Source: Streptomyces sp. NRRL F-525
GTDB taxonomy: Bacteria; Actinomycetota; Actinomycetes; Streptomycetales; Streptomycetaceae
Direction of reading: 5' to 3'
NCBI RefSeq assembly: GCF_000716605.1
Contig: NZ_JNXE01000045.1
Span: forward strand, 5,247-69,246
DNA length: 64,000 bases
The notes under the pieces were generated by a model. It was not told the origin of the DNA. It was given only the letters and a program-made list of their open reading frames with translations, and did no database searches. The translations under genes were made by a program, and so were the position numbers. Position 1 is the stretch's first letter; the number at the start of each line of letters is the position of its first letter. This document shows positions 1 through 7,623 of the stretch, in pieces.

Positions 1-633
1 GACCTCTACACCGTCGGGCTCGTCCATCAGATCCTGCGCGCGGCCGACGAGGGCAACGCGCTCGCCGCCGACACCCTGCTGCGGATCGCCGTCACCAGAC
101 TGCTCCGGCTGAACGGTGGACCGCTGCCGCAGCGCGCCGTGCCCACGGCCGGCGGTCGGGTCGCCGCACGCGCGCGTGCCGTGCTGGAGGAGCGGATGGC
201 GGAACCGCCCACCCTGGAGCGGCTCGCCGGGGATCTGGGGACCAGTCCCTTCGCCCTGCTGCGCGCGTTCCGCGGTGCCTACGGGATGCCGCCCCACGCC
301 TGGCTGACCGACGCCCGGGTGCGGGAGGCACGCCGTCTCCTGGACGTGGGCACGGCGCCCGCGGAGGCCGCAGTCGCCGTCGGGTTCACGGACCAGCCGC
401 ACCTCAACCGGCACTTCGCCCGGATCGTGGGCGTGCCCCCGGGCGCGTACCAGCGGGAGCGCAAGAACGTACAAGACGCGGGACACCGGCTCCTCGTACC
501 GTCCGACACGTGGCAGAACAGATCGCTTCAGAAGACATACGCGCCGGAGCGGGAGGAGAACCGGGCTCCAACACAGAGGGAAAGCCGGACTCCGCCGTCG
601 TACGGGACGCCCTCGGGGTCGGGGTCGCCGTAG
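1..633 (+). CDS. AraC-family transcriptional regulator, 3' part only
   Basis: The reading frame is open from the left edge, so the N-terminal sensor part is missing and 210 residues remain. The visible part carries the double helix-turn-helix DNA-binding domain of the AraC/XylS family, from about residue 50 to 155: an ERLAGDLGTSPFALLRAF first helix pair and the FTDQPHLNRHFARIVGVPPG signature of the second. A low-complexity tail of about 55 residues follows and overlaps the next gene by 124 nt in another frame. Since azlC lies directly downstream on the same strand, this regulator probably controls the exporter. The ligand cannot be told from this fragment. Confidence 0.88.
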   Translation, partial: DLYTVGLVHQILRAADEGNALAADTLLRIAVTRLLRLNGGPLPQRAVPTAGGRVAARARAVLEERMAEPPTLERLAGDLGTSPFALLRAFRGAYGMPPHAWLTDARVREARRLLDVGTAPAEAAVAVGFTDQPHLNRHFARIVGVPPGAYQRERKNVQDAGHRLLVPSDTWQNRSLQKTYAPEREENRAPTQRESRTPPSYGTPSGSGSP

Positions 634-1304
634 GGCTGTCCGGGTTCGCCTTCGGGGTGACCTCGGCCGGTGGCGGGCTCACCCTGCTGCAGACCTGCGC
701 CCTCAGCCTCCTGGTGTTCACCGGCGCCTCCCAGTTCGCGCTCGTGGGAGCGCTCGCGGCCGGCGGCAATCCGCTCACCGCGGCGGCGGGAGCCTTCTTC
801 CTGGGGGTGCGCAACACCTTCTACGGGCTGCGCCTCTCGCAGTTGCTGGCCCTTCCGCGCGCGGTGCGCCCGTTCGCCGCCCAATGGGTCATCGACGAGA
901 CGACGGCCGTCACCCTCGCCCAGCCCACACGGCGTGCCGCCCGGATCGGCTTCACCGTCACCGGGCTCACCCTGTACCTGCTGTGGAACCTCACCACGCT
1001 GCTCGGCGCGCTGGGCGCCAAGGCCATCGGGGACACGGACGCCTGGGGTCTCGACGCGGCCGGGCCCGCCGTCTTCCTGGCGCTGCTCGCGCCCATGCTC
1101 ACGACCACCACCGAGCGTGCCGTCGCCGCACTCGCGGTCCTTCTGGGACTGGGCCTGCTGCCCGTGCTGCCGGCCGGTGTGCCGGTCCTGGCGGCGGCTC
1201 TCGCGGCGCCGATCGCCCTCTACGTAGAAGGCCGTCGGCAGGGCGGGGCACGTAACGGCGCACCAGAAGAAGGCAGTTGCCAGGCACAGGAGGAAGACCG
1301 TTGA
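510..1304 (+). CDS. azlC: AzlC-family branched-chain amino acid exporter, large subunit
   Basis: A 264-residue polytopic membrane protein of the AzlC family, which together with a small AzlD partner exports branched-chain amino acids or their analogues. It has a soluble N-terminus of about 30 residues, then a GLSGFAFGVTSAGGG segment and the characteristic LVFTGASQFALVGAL and FFLGVRNTFYGLRLS stretches, followed by several hydrophobic helices. The start chosen is GTG at 510, which lies inside the end of the AraC gene; later starts would cut the family's first helix. Its stop overlaps the azlD start by four bases (TTGA), so the two are translationally coupled. Confidence 0.85.
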   Translation: MAEQIASEDIRAGAGGEPGSNTEGKPDSAVVRDALGVGVAVGLSGFAFGVTSAGGGLTLLQTCALSLLVFTGASQFALVGALAAGGNPLTAAAGAFFLGVRNTFYGLRLSQLLALPRAVRPFAAQWVIDETTAVTLAQPTRRAARIGFTVTGLTLYLLWNLTTLLGALGAKAIGDTDAWGLDAAGPAVFLALLAPMLTTTTERAVAALAVLLGLGLLPVLPAGVPVLAAALAAPIALYVEGRRQGGARNGAPEEGSCQAQEEDR

Positions 1305-1609
1305 CCGTCTGGATCGCGATCGCGGCGACCGCCCTCGGCTGCTACGTCGTCAAGCTCGCCGGACTGCTGGTGCCCGCGGGCGCCCTGGAACGGCCGCTGG
1401 TGCGGCGGCTCGCCGCGCTGCTGCCGGTCGCCCTGCTCGCCGCGCTCACGGCTCAGCAGACCTTCGCCGACGGGCACGCGCTCGTGCTCGACGCCCGGGC
1501 CGCGGGGCTCGCGGCGGCCGCCGTGGCGCTGGTGCTGCGGGCACCGTTCCTGCTCGTCGTCGCGGCGGCCGTGCTGGTGACGGCGGGCGTGCGGGCCATC
1601 GGTGGCTGA
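1301..1609 (+). CDS. azlD: AzlD-family exporter small subunit
   Basis: A 102-residue, very hydrophobic protein with about four membrane helices, the usual size and composition of AzlD, the small partner of AzlC. I place the start at TTG 1301 rather than the further TTG at 1277. An AGGAGGA ribosome site lies at 1288-1294, and the TTG overlaps the azlC stop codon by four bases. That arrangement makes equal production of both subunits likely. AzlCD pairs export branched-chain amino acids in the families studied; the substrate here is inferred only from family membership. Confidence 0.82.
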   Translation: MTVWIAIAATALGCYVVKLAGLLVPAGALERPLVRRLAALLPVALLAALTAQQTFADGHALVLDARAAGLAAAAVALVLRAPFLLVVAAAVLVTAGVRAIGG

Positions 1610-1621
1610 GGCGCCCCGGAA

Positions 1622-2566
1622 TCAGCCCACGGAACGGCTGTACGCCTTCAGGGTGCGCAGGGCCTGGATCGTCACCATGGGGCGTGCCTCCAAGGCGATG
1701 CCCGGTGCCCACTGACGCCAGCGGATCGGCCAGCCGCCGTCCTCCCGCTGGCCGCCCGCGAGGTGGTCCAGGGAACGGGCCATCTCGTCGTCCGTGAACC
1801 ACGCGCGCGCGAGCGAACTCGGCGTCTTCGCGTAGTCGTACGGGAAGTGGTGCTCGCCCGGCGCGTACCCGGGGGCGACCGGGTACGCCTCCAGGCGCTC
1901 CGGGTCCAGGGCGGCGAGCCGGTGCTCGCGCACCAGGCGGCCGAGGCGGTCGGCGGCCGCCTCCGCGCGCGGGCGGTCGGGTGCCGAGTCCAGGAAGGCG
2001 ACGGCGGCCTCGATCTCGTAGGGGTGCGACTTCTCCAGGGAGTCGACGGCCTGCCAGCAGAAGTCGGTGGCCCGGAACAGCCAGGCGTGCCACACCTCGT
2101 TGCGGTGCAGCAGGCCCACCACCGGCCCGGTGGCGAGGAGTTCGCTGGGCGGGTCGTCCACGATCGGCACGAAGGGGGCCGTCGGATAGCCGCGCTGGCC
2201 GGGAAGGATCGCCGGCAGGGCGCCGTCGGCCGTGGAGACCGAGGTCAGATAGCGGCACACGCGTTCCACCCGCTGCCCGCCGCAGCGCCCGACGGCATCC
2301 AGGACGCGCAGCGCGTGCCCGGTGTGCAGCGGCTGGCTCACCGGGCCGCGCAGATCGGGTTCCAGCGCGTGCCCGTACCCGCCGTCCTCGTTGCGGTAGG
2401 CATCCAGCGCGGTCTCCACCGGATCGGGTTCGCCGTTGAGGAAGTGGTACGCGAAGAGGCGCTGTTCCAGCACGCGCGCGGTGAGCCAGACGAAGTGCTC
2501 GGCGCGGAAGAGCGGGGAGTGCGCCGGGGGCGTCGGGGGGAGTGGGGAAGCTCCTGTTTCGGCCAT
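1622..2566 (-). CDS. hypothetical protein with prenyltransferase/terpene-cyclase-like toroid repeats
   Basis: A 314-residue soluble protein. It contains repeated Asp-Gly-Gly-containing motifs, YRNEDGGYGHALEPDL near residues 57-72 and GQREDGGWPIRW near 271-282. These resemble the QW-type repeats of the alpha/alpha toroid fold found in prenyltransferases, squalene-hopene cyclases and terpene synthases. I see no catalytic DxDD motif of a class II cyclase, so enzymatic cyclisation is not supported. The start is ATG 2566, with a possible -10 box TACGGT (minus strand, 2580-2575) eight bases before it, so the message may be leaderless. It is transcribed away from the DUF3046 gene. The function is unknown. 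Confidence 0.72.
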   Translation of the reverse strand: MAETGASPLPPTPPAHSPLFRAEHFVWLTARVLEQRLFAYHFLNGEPDPVETALDAYRNEDGGYGHALEPDLRGPVSQPLHTGHALRVLDAVGRCGGQRVERVCRYLTSVSTADGALPAILPGQRGYPTAPFVPIVDDPPSELLATGPVVGLLHRNEVWHAWLFRATDFCWQAVDSLEKSHPYEIEAAVAFLDSAPDRPRAEAAADRLGRLVREHRLAALDPERLEAYPVAPGYAPGEHHFPYDYAKTPSSLARAWFTDDEMARSLDHLAGGQREDGGWPIRWRQWAPGIALEARPMVTIQALRTLKAYSRSVG

Positions 2567-2646
2567 GCGTCAGACCGTAGGACGGAAAGCGGTCTCCGCA
2601 AGGGGTCCCGACCTGGTCCCACTCTCAGGGGCGGGATACTGGTGTC

Positions 2647-2841
2647 ATGCGGTTGACGGTCTTCTGGGAGCGGATGACGGAGCACTTCGGCGCGGGGTAC
2701 GCCGAGAGCTTCGCGCGCGATCACGTGATGACGGAACTCGGCGGGCGGACGGTGCACGAGGCGCTGGACGCGGGCTGGGAGGCCAAGGACGTATGGCGCG
2801 TGGTCTGCGACGTCATGAACGTTCCGCGGCAGAGCCGCTGA
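2647..2841 (+). CDS. DUF3046 family protein
   Basis: A 64-residue protein matching the small actinobacterial DUF3046 family by length and by its pattern: MRLTVFWERM at the start, an FGAGYAESFARDHVM middle and an EALDAGWEAKDVWRVVC end. The family is typically found close to recA in actinomycetes, as here, but no function is established. A GATACT element at 2635-2640 ends six bases before the ATG, so the message may be leaderless. I see no ribosome binding site. Its neighbours suggest a link to DNA maintenance, but that is inference from position only. Confidence 0.8.
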   Translation: MRLTVFWERMTEHFGAGYAESFARDHVMTELGGRTVHEALDAGWEAKDVWRVVCDVMNVPRQSR

Positions 2842-2893
2842 TCCTCCGCCGGAAAGTCGCTGATCGGTCACGAAGATCGACGGCGGTGACCGG

Positions 2894-2916
2894 TTGTCAG
2901 TGGCGTAGGCGAGACT
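2894..2916 (+). promoter_or_regulatory. RecA-NDp (PafBC-type) promoter upstream of the AI-2E-family gene
   Basis: TTGTCAGTG at 2894-2902 is an exact copy of the nine-base upstream half of the RecA-NDp motif. It is followed by an eight-base spacer and GAGACT at 2911-2916, which keeps the A and final T of a TAnnnT -10 box. The -10 ends six bases before the GTG start at 2923, predicting a leaderless message. The imperfect first base of the -10 is the weak point. Confidence 0.55.
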
Positions 2917-2922
2917 TGCACC

Positions 2923-4344
2923 GTGGCAGTCACTGACGAGACCGGGCACGACGCCCAGCAGGCATCCCCGACCGGTGCGACGCCGCCGGCCCGGCCCCCG
3001 GCCGACGGCGCCGCACCGGGTCCGGGCATGCCGCGCTGGCTGCCGCGCGCCATGGTGCTGGCGCTCGCCCTCGTCGCCGTGTTCCAGCTGGGCAGTTGGG
3101 CCTTCCACCAGCTCATCGGGCTGCTGATCAACATCCTCATCGCGTTCTTCCTGGCCCTCGCCATCGAGCCCGCGGTGAGCCGCATGGCCGCCTTCGGGAT
3201 GCGCCGTGGACTGGCCACCTTCCTGGTCTTCCTCGGCCTGCTGATCGTGTGCGCCGGCTTCATCACGCTCCTCGGGTCGATGCTCGCCGGCCAGATCATC
3301 AAGATGATCGAGGACTTCCCGGACTACCTCGACTCCGTCATCAACTGGGTCAACGGGCACTTCCACACCGACCTCAGACGGGTCGACATCCAGGAGGGGT
3401 TGCTCCACTCCGACTGGCTGCGCAAGTACGTGCAGAACAGCGCGACCGGCGTGCTGGACGTGTCCACCCAGGTGCTCGGGGGCCTCTTCCAGCTGCTGAC
3501 GATCGGTCTGTTCTCGTTCTACTTCGCCGCCGACGGGCCGCGGCTGCGCCGCGCGCTGTGCTCCGTACTGCCGCCCGCTCGGCAGGCCGAGGTGCTGCGC
3601 GCGTGGGAGATCGCCGTCGACAAGACGGGCGGCTACATATACTCCCGCGGTCTGATGGCCCTGGTCTCCGGAGTGGCGCACTACATCCTGCTGCAGGCGC
3701 TGGGCATCCCGTACGCGCCCGTGCTCGCCGTCTGGGTGGGCCTGGTCTCCCAGTTCATCCCGACCATCGGCACGTATCTCGCGGGCGCCCTGCCCATGCT
3801 GATCGCCTTCACCGTGAACCCCTGGTACGCGCTGTGGGTGCTGATCTTCGTCGTGGTCTACCAGCAGTTCGAGAACTACATGCTGCAGCCCAAGCTGACC
3901 GCGAAGACCGTCGACATCCACCCCGCGGTCGCCTTCGGCTCGGTCATCGCGGGCACCGCGCTCCTCGGTGCCGTCGGCGCGCTGATCTCCATCCCGGCGG
4001 TCGCCACGCTCCAGGCGTTCCTCGGGGCGTACGTGAAGCGGTACGCCGTCACGGACGACCCCCGCGTCCACGGACACCGGACCACGCGAGGCTCCGGCGG
4101 TCCCGGCCCGCTGGCCCGCGCGCGTCAGCTGTGGGAGCGGCGGCAGGGGACGGAGGAGCCGACAGCGGCCGACTCCGGTACCCGCGATTCCGCTGGGACC
4201 GACTCCACCTCTAGAAACAACTCGGTCGCTACGGCCGACTCCGGGACGGCTGACTCCCAGCCGGCCGGTGTGGAGCCGGCCGACTCCACACCGAGGGACT
4301 CCGAGCCGAAGGACCCAGGAGAGGGCTCCTCCGGCTCCTCCTGA
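2923..4344 (+). CDS. AI-2E family transporter (putative membrane permease)
   Basis: A 473-residue membrane protein of the AI-2E/PerM-like family (Pfam PF01594 type). A proline-rich cytoplasmic N-terminus of about 40 residues is followed by paired helices around residues 40-125, a soluble loop, and a helix cluster from about 185 to 370. The C-terminal half has the family's YxxxxxxQFIPTIGTYLAG-like and NYMLQPKL stretches. The last 90 residues are a Ser/Asp/Thr-rich acidic tail. The true substrate of such proteins is generally unknown; the name reflects one member linked to autoinducer-2. The GTG start lies just after a DNA-damage-type promoter motif, unusual for a permease. Confidence 0.85.
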   Translation: MAVTDETGHDAQQASPTGATPPARPPADGAAPGPGMPRWLPRAMVLALALVAVFQLGSWAFHQLIGLLINILIAFFLALAIEPAVSRMAAFGMRRGLATFLVFLGLLIVCAGFITLLGSMLAGQIIKMIEDFPDYLDSVINWVNGHFHTDLRRVDIQEGLLHSDWLRKYVQNSATGVLDVSTQVLGGLFQLLTIGLFSFYFAADGPRLRRALCSVLPPARQAEVLRAWEIAVDKTGGYIYSRGLMALVSGVAHYILLQALGIPYAPVLAVWVGLVSQFIPTIGTYLAGALPMLIAFTVNPWYALWVLIFVVVYQQFENYMLQPKLTAKTVDIHPAVAFGSVIAGTALLGAVGALISIPAVATLQAFLGAYVKRYAVTDDPRVHGHRTTRGSGGPGPLARARQLWERRQGTEEPTAADSGTRDSAGTDSTSRNNSVATADSGTADSQPAGVEPADSTPRDSEPKDPGEGSSGSS

Positions 4345-4378
4345 GGGATGATCCGGCGACAACACCAGGGCGTCGAGG

Positions 4379-5125
4379 TCAGTACGTGAGCACCGCCCAC
4401 ACCCCGGCCCCGGCCACGGCAACGACGTAGCAGCCGACCGCGACGGTCACGGTCCGCCGTCGTACCACCTCGCTCCAGGACGTGCGGGACAGCAGCCAGG
4501 CCAGGGCCGGGAGCACCAGGACGGCGTGCAGGCTCACCCCGTGCAGCGGCTTGAGCGGGGCCGTCGAGTGGTACGCCGCCTCCTGGTGGCCGGTCCGGGC
4601 GAGGACGACCCCGCGCGCGATCATCGCGGCGCCCGAGGCCAGCGCCACCAGCAGGATCGCGAACCCGGAACGCACCGCGAGCGCCATCCCCGCAGGTCCC
4701 GTCGGCCGGTGCCGGAAGGACGCCACCGCGAACACGGTGAGCAGCACCACGAGGACGCCGCCGCCCACCGCGAGCGTCATGGACACCGCGGTGTCGAAGG
4801 GCGTCTCCATGTCGAGGTGCGACGGCACCCGGCGCCACGCCTGGAGGGTGATGCCGCCGACCTCCACGACACAGTCGGCGGCGAACACGACGAGCAGCAC
4901 GGTGCGCAGCCGGGCCCCGACGCGCAGATACGACGTGACCCAGGTGACCGCGATCAGCGTCGCCCCGAAGGAGAGCCCGAACGTGACGGGCTTGCGCCAG
5001 GAGACGGGCCCGTACCAGGGGCCGCCGTCGACCGCGAACACCACCAGGTGCACCAACCCGGAGAGGATCAACAGGGCACCGACCACATGGCAGAGACGCT
5101 CGGCGGGACGTACGTGGCTCGTCAT
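4379..5125 (-). CDS. hypothetical integral membrane protein
   Basis: A 248-residue protein with about seven predicted membrane helices, separated by short loops (for example ALLILSGLVHLVVFAV, FGLSFGATLIAVTWV and GGGVLVVLLTVFAVA). I see no motif that assigns a transporter or enzyme family. It converges with the AI-2E-family gene, 34 bases apart, and is divergent from the reductase gene at 5305. Similar uncharacterised membrane proteins are common in Streptomyces. The ATG at 5125 is the first in-frame start that keeps the first helix intact. Confidence 0.7.
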   Translation of the reverse strand: MTSHVRPAERLCHVVGALLILSGLVHLVVFAVDGGPWYGPVSWRKPVTFGLSFGATLIAVTWVTSYLRVGARLRTVLLVVFAADCVVEVGGITLQAWRRVPSHLDMETPFDTAVSMTLAVGGGVLVVLLTVFAVASFRHRPTGPAGMALAVRSGFAILLVALASGAAMIARGVVLARTGHQEAAYHSTAPLKPLHGVSLHAVLVLPALAWLLSRTSWSEVVRRRTVTVAVGCYVVAVAGAGVWAVLTY

Positions 5126-5304
5126 GGCCCGAGCCTCGCGGGAACCCGTCGCGCAGTCGTCGTACGACCGAAGACACCCGCCGTACGACGGCGGAAGTAG
5201 TGCTCCTAGGGGTATCGCGATGAGTTTCGGGGGCGCGCCGGGTCCATGGAGGTGAGAGCCGCCCGGAATCCGCGGAACGGCGACCCCGGAAGAGAGGATC
5301 GATC

Positions 5305-5916
5305 ATGTCCACCGCAAAGGCCCCGCAGAGCGTCGGGACCACGCCCGCCTCGCAGTTGACGGACACCGGACCGCAGACCGCCGTAGGCAAGGTGCTGTGG
5401 CACTTCACGATGTCGCTGGACGGGTTCGTGGCGGGGCCGGACCACGCGATGGACTGGATGACGGGGTTCTCGTTCCGGGCCGGCCTCGTCGAGGAGTATG
5501 CCGCCACGACCGGGGCCGTACTGGGTGGCCGGGACGGCTTCGACGCCTTCCCCGATGCCGGCAGCGTCTACGGGGGCGCTTGGCAGGGGCCGGTGTTCGT
5601 CCTCACGCACCACCCCGACGACGCGCCGCCCGCCCCTGGGGTGACCTTTCTGGACTGCGATGTGGCCGAGGCCGTACGCATCGGGCTGGCGGCCGCCGGC
5701 GGCAAGAACCTCGAAGTGCTCTCGCCCACGATCGGCCGACAGCTCCTGGAGCGCGAACTGATCGACGAGATCGACCTGCACATCGTGCCGGTGCTGCTCG
5801 GCGACGGCATCCGGCTCTTCGACAACCCCGGCGGCACCCCGGTCCGGCTCAGGTTGCTGAACGGCGAGGACCACACGGCCGCGGTGAACGTGCGCTGTCG
5901 GCCGGTCGGGACGTGA
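5305..5916 (+). CDS. dihydrofolate reductase/RibD C-terminal domain protein
   Basis: A 203-residue cytoplasmic protein of the RibD C-terminal / dihydrofolate-reductase-like family, which bind NADPH. After about 28 disordered residues it has the family opening HFTMSLDGFVAGPDHAMDW, then the VLGGRDGFDAFP segment and the GGKNLEVLSPTIGRQLLERELIDEI region that shapes the nucleotide site. The end (VPVLLGDGIRLFDN) is also typical. It stands alone rather than in a riboflavin operon, so it is probably an uncharacterised reductase rather than RibD or folA. A good AGAGAGGA ribosome site precedes the ATG. Confidence 0.84.
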   Translation: MSTAKAPQSVGTTPASQLTDTGPQTAVGKVLWHFTMSLDGFVAGPDHAMDWMTGFSFRAGLVEEYAATTGAVLGGRDGFDAFPDAGSVYGGAWQGPVFVLTHHPDDAPPAPGVTFLDCDVAEAVRIGLAAAGGKNLEVLSPTIGRQLLERELIDEIDLHIVPVLLGDGIRLFDNPGGTPVRLRLLNGEDHTAAVNVRCRPVGT

Positions 5917-5947
5917 TCGTCCTGTGGCATCGGGGTCGAGGGTGTGC

Positions 5948-6151
5948 CTACTGGTAGCAGCCGCCGCTGCACAGGATGGTGACGGTGCCGGTCTCGTCGG
6001 CCGGGGTGATGGCCGTGCTCTGTGTCGGCGCGGGCCTGTGCACGAGGCTGGTCTCCCAGGGCATGGGCGCGGCCGACGCCGCCGGACTCATGATGCCGAC
6101 GGTCGCCGTGACCAGCGCGGCCGCGATCCCCGCGCGCTTCCACATCTTCAT
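5948..6151 (-). CDS. small secreted protein of unknown function
   Basis: A 67-residue ORF with a clear Sec signal peptide: a Lys/Arg start (MKMWKRAG), a hydrophobic core and an ASAAP cleavage site near residue 27. The mature part would be only about 40 residues and ends with a CSGGC motif that could form a small disulfide loop. No family is recognised. It sits alone between the reductase gene and the recA promoter region. The signal peptide and a GGGAGAA ribosome site before the ATG support it as a real gene despite its size. Confidence 0.6.
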   Translation of the reverse strand: MKMWKRAGIAAALVTATVGIMSPAASAAPMPWETSLVHRPAPTQSTAITPADETGTVTILCSGGCYQ

Positions 6152-6297
6152 CGAGTTCTCCCATCCTTGGTTGCCGTTGGCCGCCGCCAGTCAACGGGCC
6201 CGACCCCTGGCACGGGAAGGATTTCCATGTGATTCGAAGCGTTGTCACGGCGTGAGGTGCCACAGGACATCGATGACGCGAGTGCCGCGTGGTGCGC

Positions 6298-6327
6298 TTG
6301 ACACGAAAATCGAACATCCATTCTTAT
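6298..6327 (+). promoter_or_regulatory. recA promoter P1 with LexA (SOS) box
   Basis: TTGACA at 6298-6303 and TCTTAT at 6322-6327, 18 bases apart, form a sigma70-type promoter. The spacer holds CGAACATCCATTCT (6311-6324), a match to the Gram-positive LexA box GAACnnnnGTTC with one deviating half-site base. Bound LexA would therefore cover the -10 box and block polymerase. The start would lie about 155 bases before recA. Confidence 0.8.
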
Positions 6328-6420
6328 GGAAGCTCCGGCGAGACCATGACGGGCATTTCGGCAGGCTTTTGATGGTGAAGTGTCCGAGTTATCCACAGGC
6401 TGGGCGGGCGTCGGGGCGCA

Positions 6421-6443
6421 TTGTCAGTGGCAGGCGTTAGCGT
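6421..6443 (+). promoter_or_regulatory. recA promoter P2, RecA-NDp (PafBC-type) motif
   Basis: TTGTCAGTG at 6421-6429, eight spacer bases, then TAGCGT at 6438-6443: an exact match to the RecA-NDp consensus TTGTCRGTG-N8-TAnnnT described for LexA-independent damage induction in mycobacteria. Transcription from here would give a leader of roughly 35-40 bases before the recA ATG at 6487. Confidence 0.85.
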
Positions 6444-6486
6444 CTTTGACGTGAAGCGATCGACACAAGCAAATCGGGTGGAACCC

Positions 6487-7620
6487 ATGGCAGGAACCGA
6501 CCGCGAGAAGGCGCTGGACGCCGCGCTCGCACAGATTGAACGGCAATTCGGCAAGGGCGCCGTGATGCGCCTCGGCGAGCGGCCGAACGAGCCGATCGAG
6601 GTCATCCCCACCGGCTCGACCGCGCTCGACGTCGCCCTCGGTGTCGGCGGCCTGCCGCGCGGCCGAGTGGTGGAGGTCTACGGCCCGGAGTCCTCCGGCA
6701 AGACGACCCTGACCCTGCACGCGGTGGCGAACGCCCAGCGGGCCGGCGGCCAGGTCGCGTTCGTGGACGCGGAGCACGCCCTCGACCCCGAGTACGCGAA
6801 GAAGCTCGGCGTCGACATCGACAACCTGATCCTGTCCCAGCCGGACAACGGCGAGCAGGCCCTGGAGATCGTGGACATGCTGGTCCGCTCCGGCGCCCTC
6901 GACCTCATCGTCATCGACTCCGTCGCGGCACTCGTCCCGCGCGCGGAGATCGAGGGCGAGATGGGTGACAGCCACGTCGGTCTGCAGGCCCGTCTGATGA
7001 GCCAGGCGCTCCGCAAGATCACCGGCGCGCTCCACCAGTCCGGGACCACCGCGATCTTCATCAACCAGCTCCGCGAGAAGATCGGCGTGATGTTCGGCTC
7101 GCCGGAGACCACGACCGGTGGCCGCGCGCTGAAGTTCTACGCCTCGGTGCGACTCGACATCCGTCGTATCGAGACCCTCAAGGACGGCACCGACGCGGTC
7201 GGCAACCGCACCCGCGTCAAGGTCGTCAAGAACAAGGTCGCGCCGCCCTTCAAGCAGGCCGAGTTCGACATCCTCTACGGCCACGGCATCAGCCGCGAGG
7301 GCGGCCTGATCGACATGGGCGTGGAGAACGGCTTCGTCCGCAAGGCCGGCGCCTGGTACACGTACGAGGGCGACCAGCTCGGCCAGGGCAAGGAGAACGC
7401 GCGCAACTTCCTCAAGGACAACCCCGACCTGGCCAACGAGATCGAGAAGAAGATCCTGGAGAAGCTGGGCGTGGGCGTCCGTCCGGAGAAGGACAAGCCC
7501 GCTGCCGAGTCGGTCGCGGACGGGGTGGTCCCCACCGCCACGGACGACGCCGCGAAGGCGGTGCCCGCTCCGGCCGCGGCCAAGACCACCAAGGCCAAGG
7601 CCACGGCAGCCAAGAGCTGA
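6487..7620 (+). CDS. recA: recombinase RecA
   Basis: RecA forms ATP-dependent filaments on single-stranded DNA, drives homologous strand exchange and stimulates LexA self-cleavage. The 377-residue protein has the Walker A motif GPESSGKT at residues 66-73, the [12 protein letters not shown]alker B region, and the conserved DNA-binding loops ([36 protein letters not shown]). The C-terminus has a Streptomyces-type Ala/Lys/Thr-rich extension of about 40 residues. The start is ATG 6487 ([10 protein letters not shown]) rather than an upstream in-frame start, because two promoters lie just upstream. recX follows after three bases, so the two are co-transcribed. Confidence 0.98.
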   Translation: MAGTDREKALDAALAQIERQFGKGAVMRLGERPNEPIEVIPTGSTALDVALGVGGLPRGRVVEVYGPESSGKTTLTLHAVANAQRAGGQVAFVDAEHALDPEYAKKLGVDIDNLILSQPDNGEQALEIVDMLVRSGALDLIVIDSVAALVPRAEIEGEMGDSHVGLQARLMSQALRKITGALHQSGTTAIFINQLREKIGVMFGSPETTTGGRALKFYASVRLDIRRIETLKDGTDAVGNRTRVKVVKNKVAPPFKQAEFDILYGHGISREGGLIDMGVENGFVRKAGAWYTYEGDQLGQGKENARNFLKDNPDLANEIEKKILEKLGVGVRPEKDKPAAESVADGVVPTATDDAAKAVPAPAAAKTTKAKATAAKS

Positions 7621-7623
7621 CCC

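Noticed and set aside
2338..4422. A 694-residue minus-strand frame antisense to the AI-2E-family gene
   Set aside because: Its composition is Arg/Gly/Asp-rich with no domain, it overlaps two well-supported genes, and GC-rich DNA routinely leaves such frames open.
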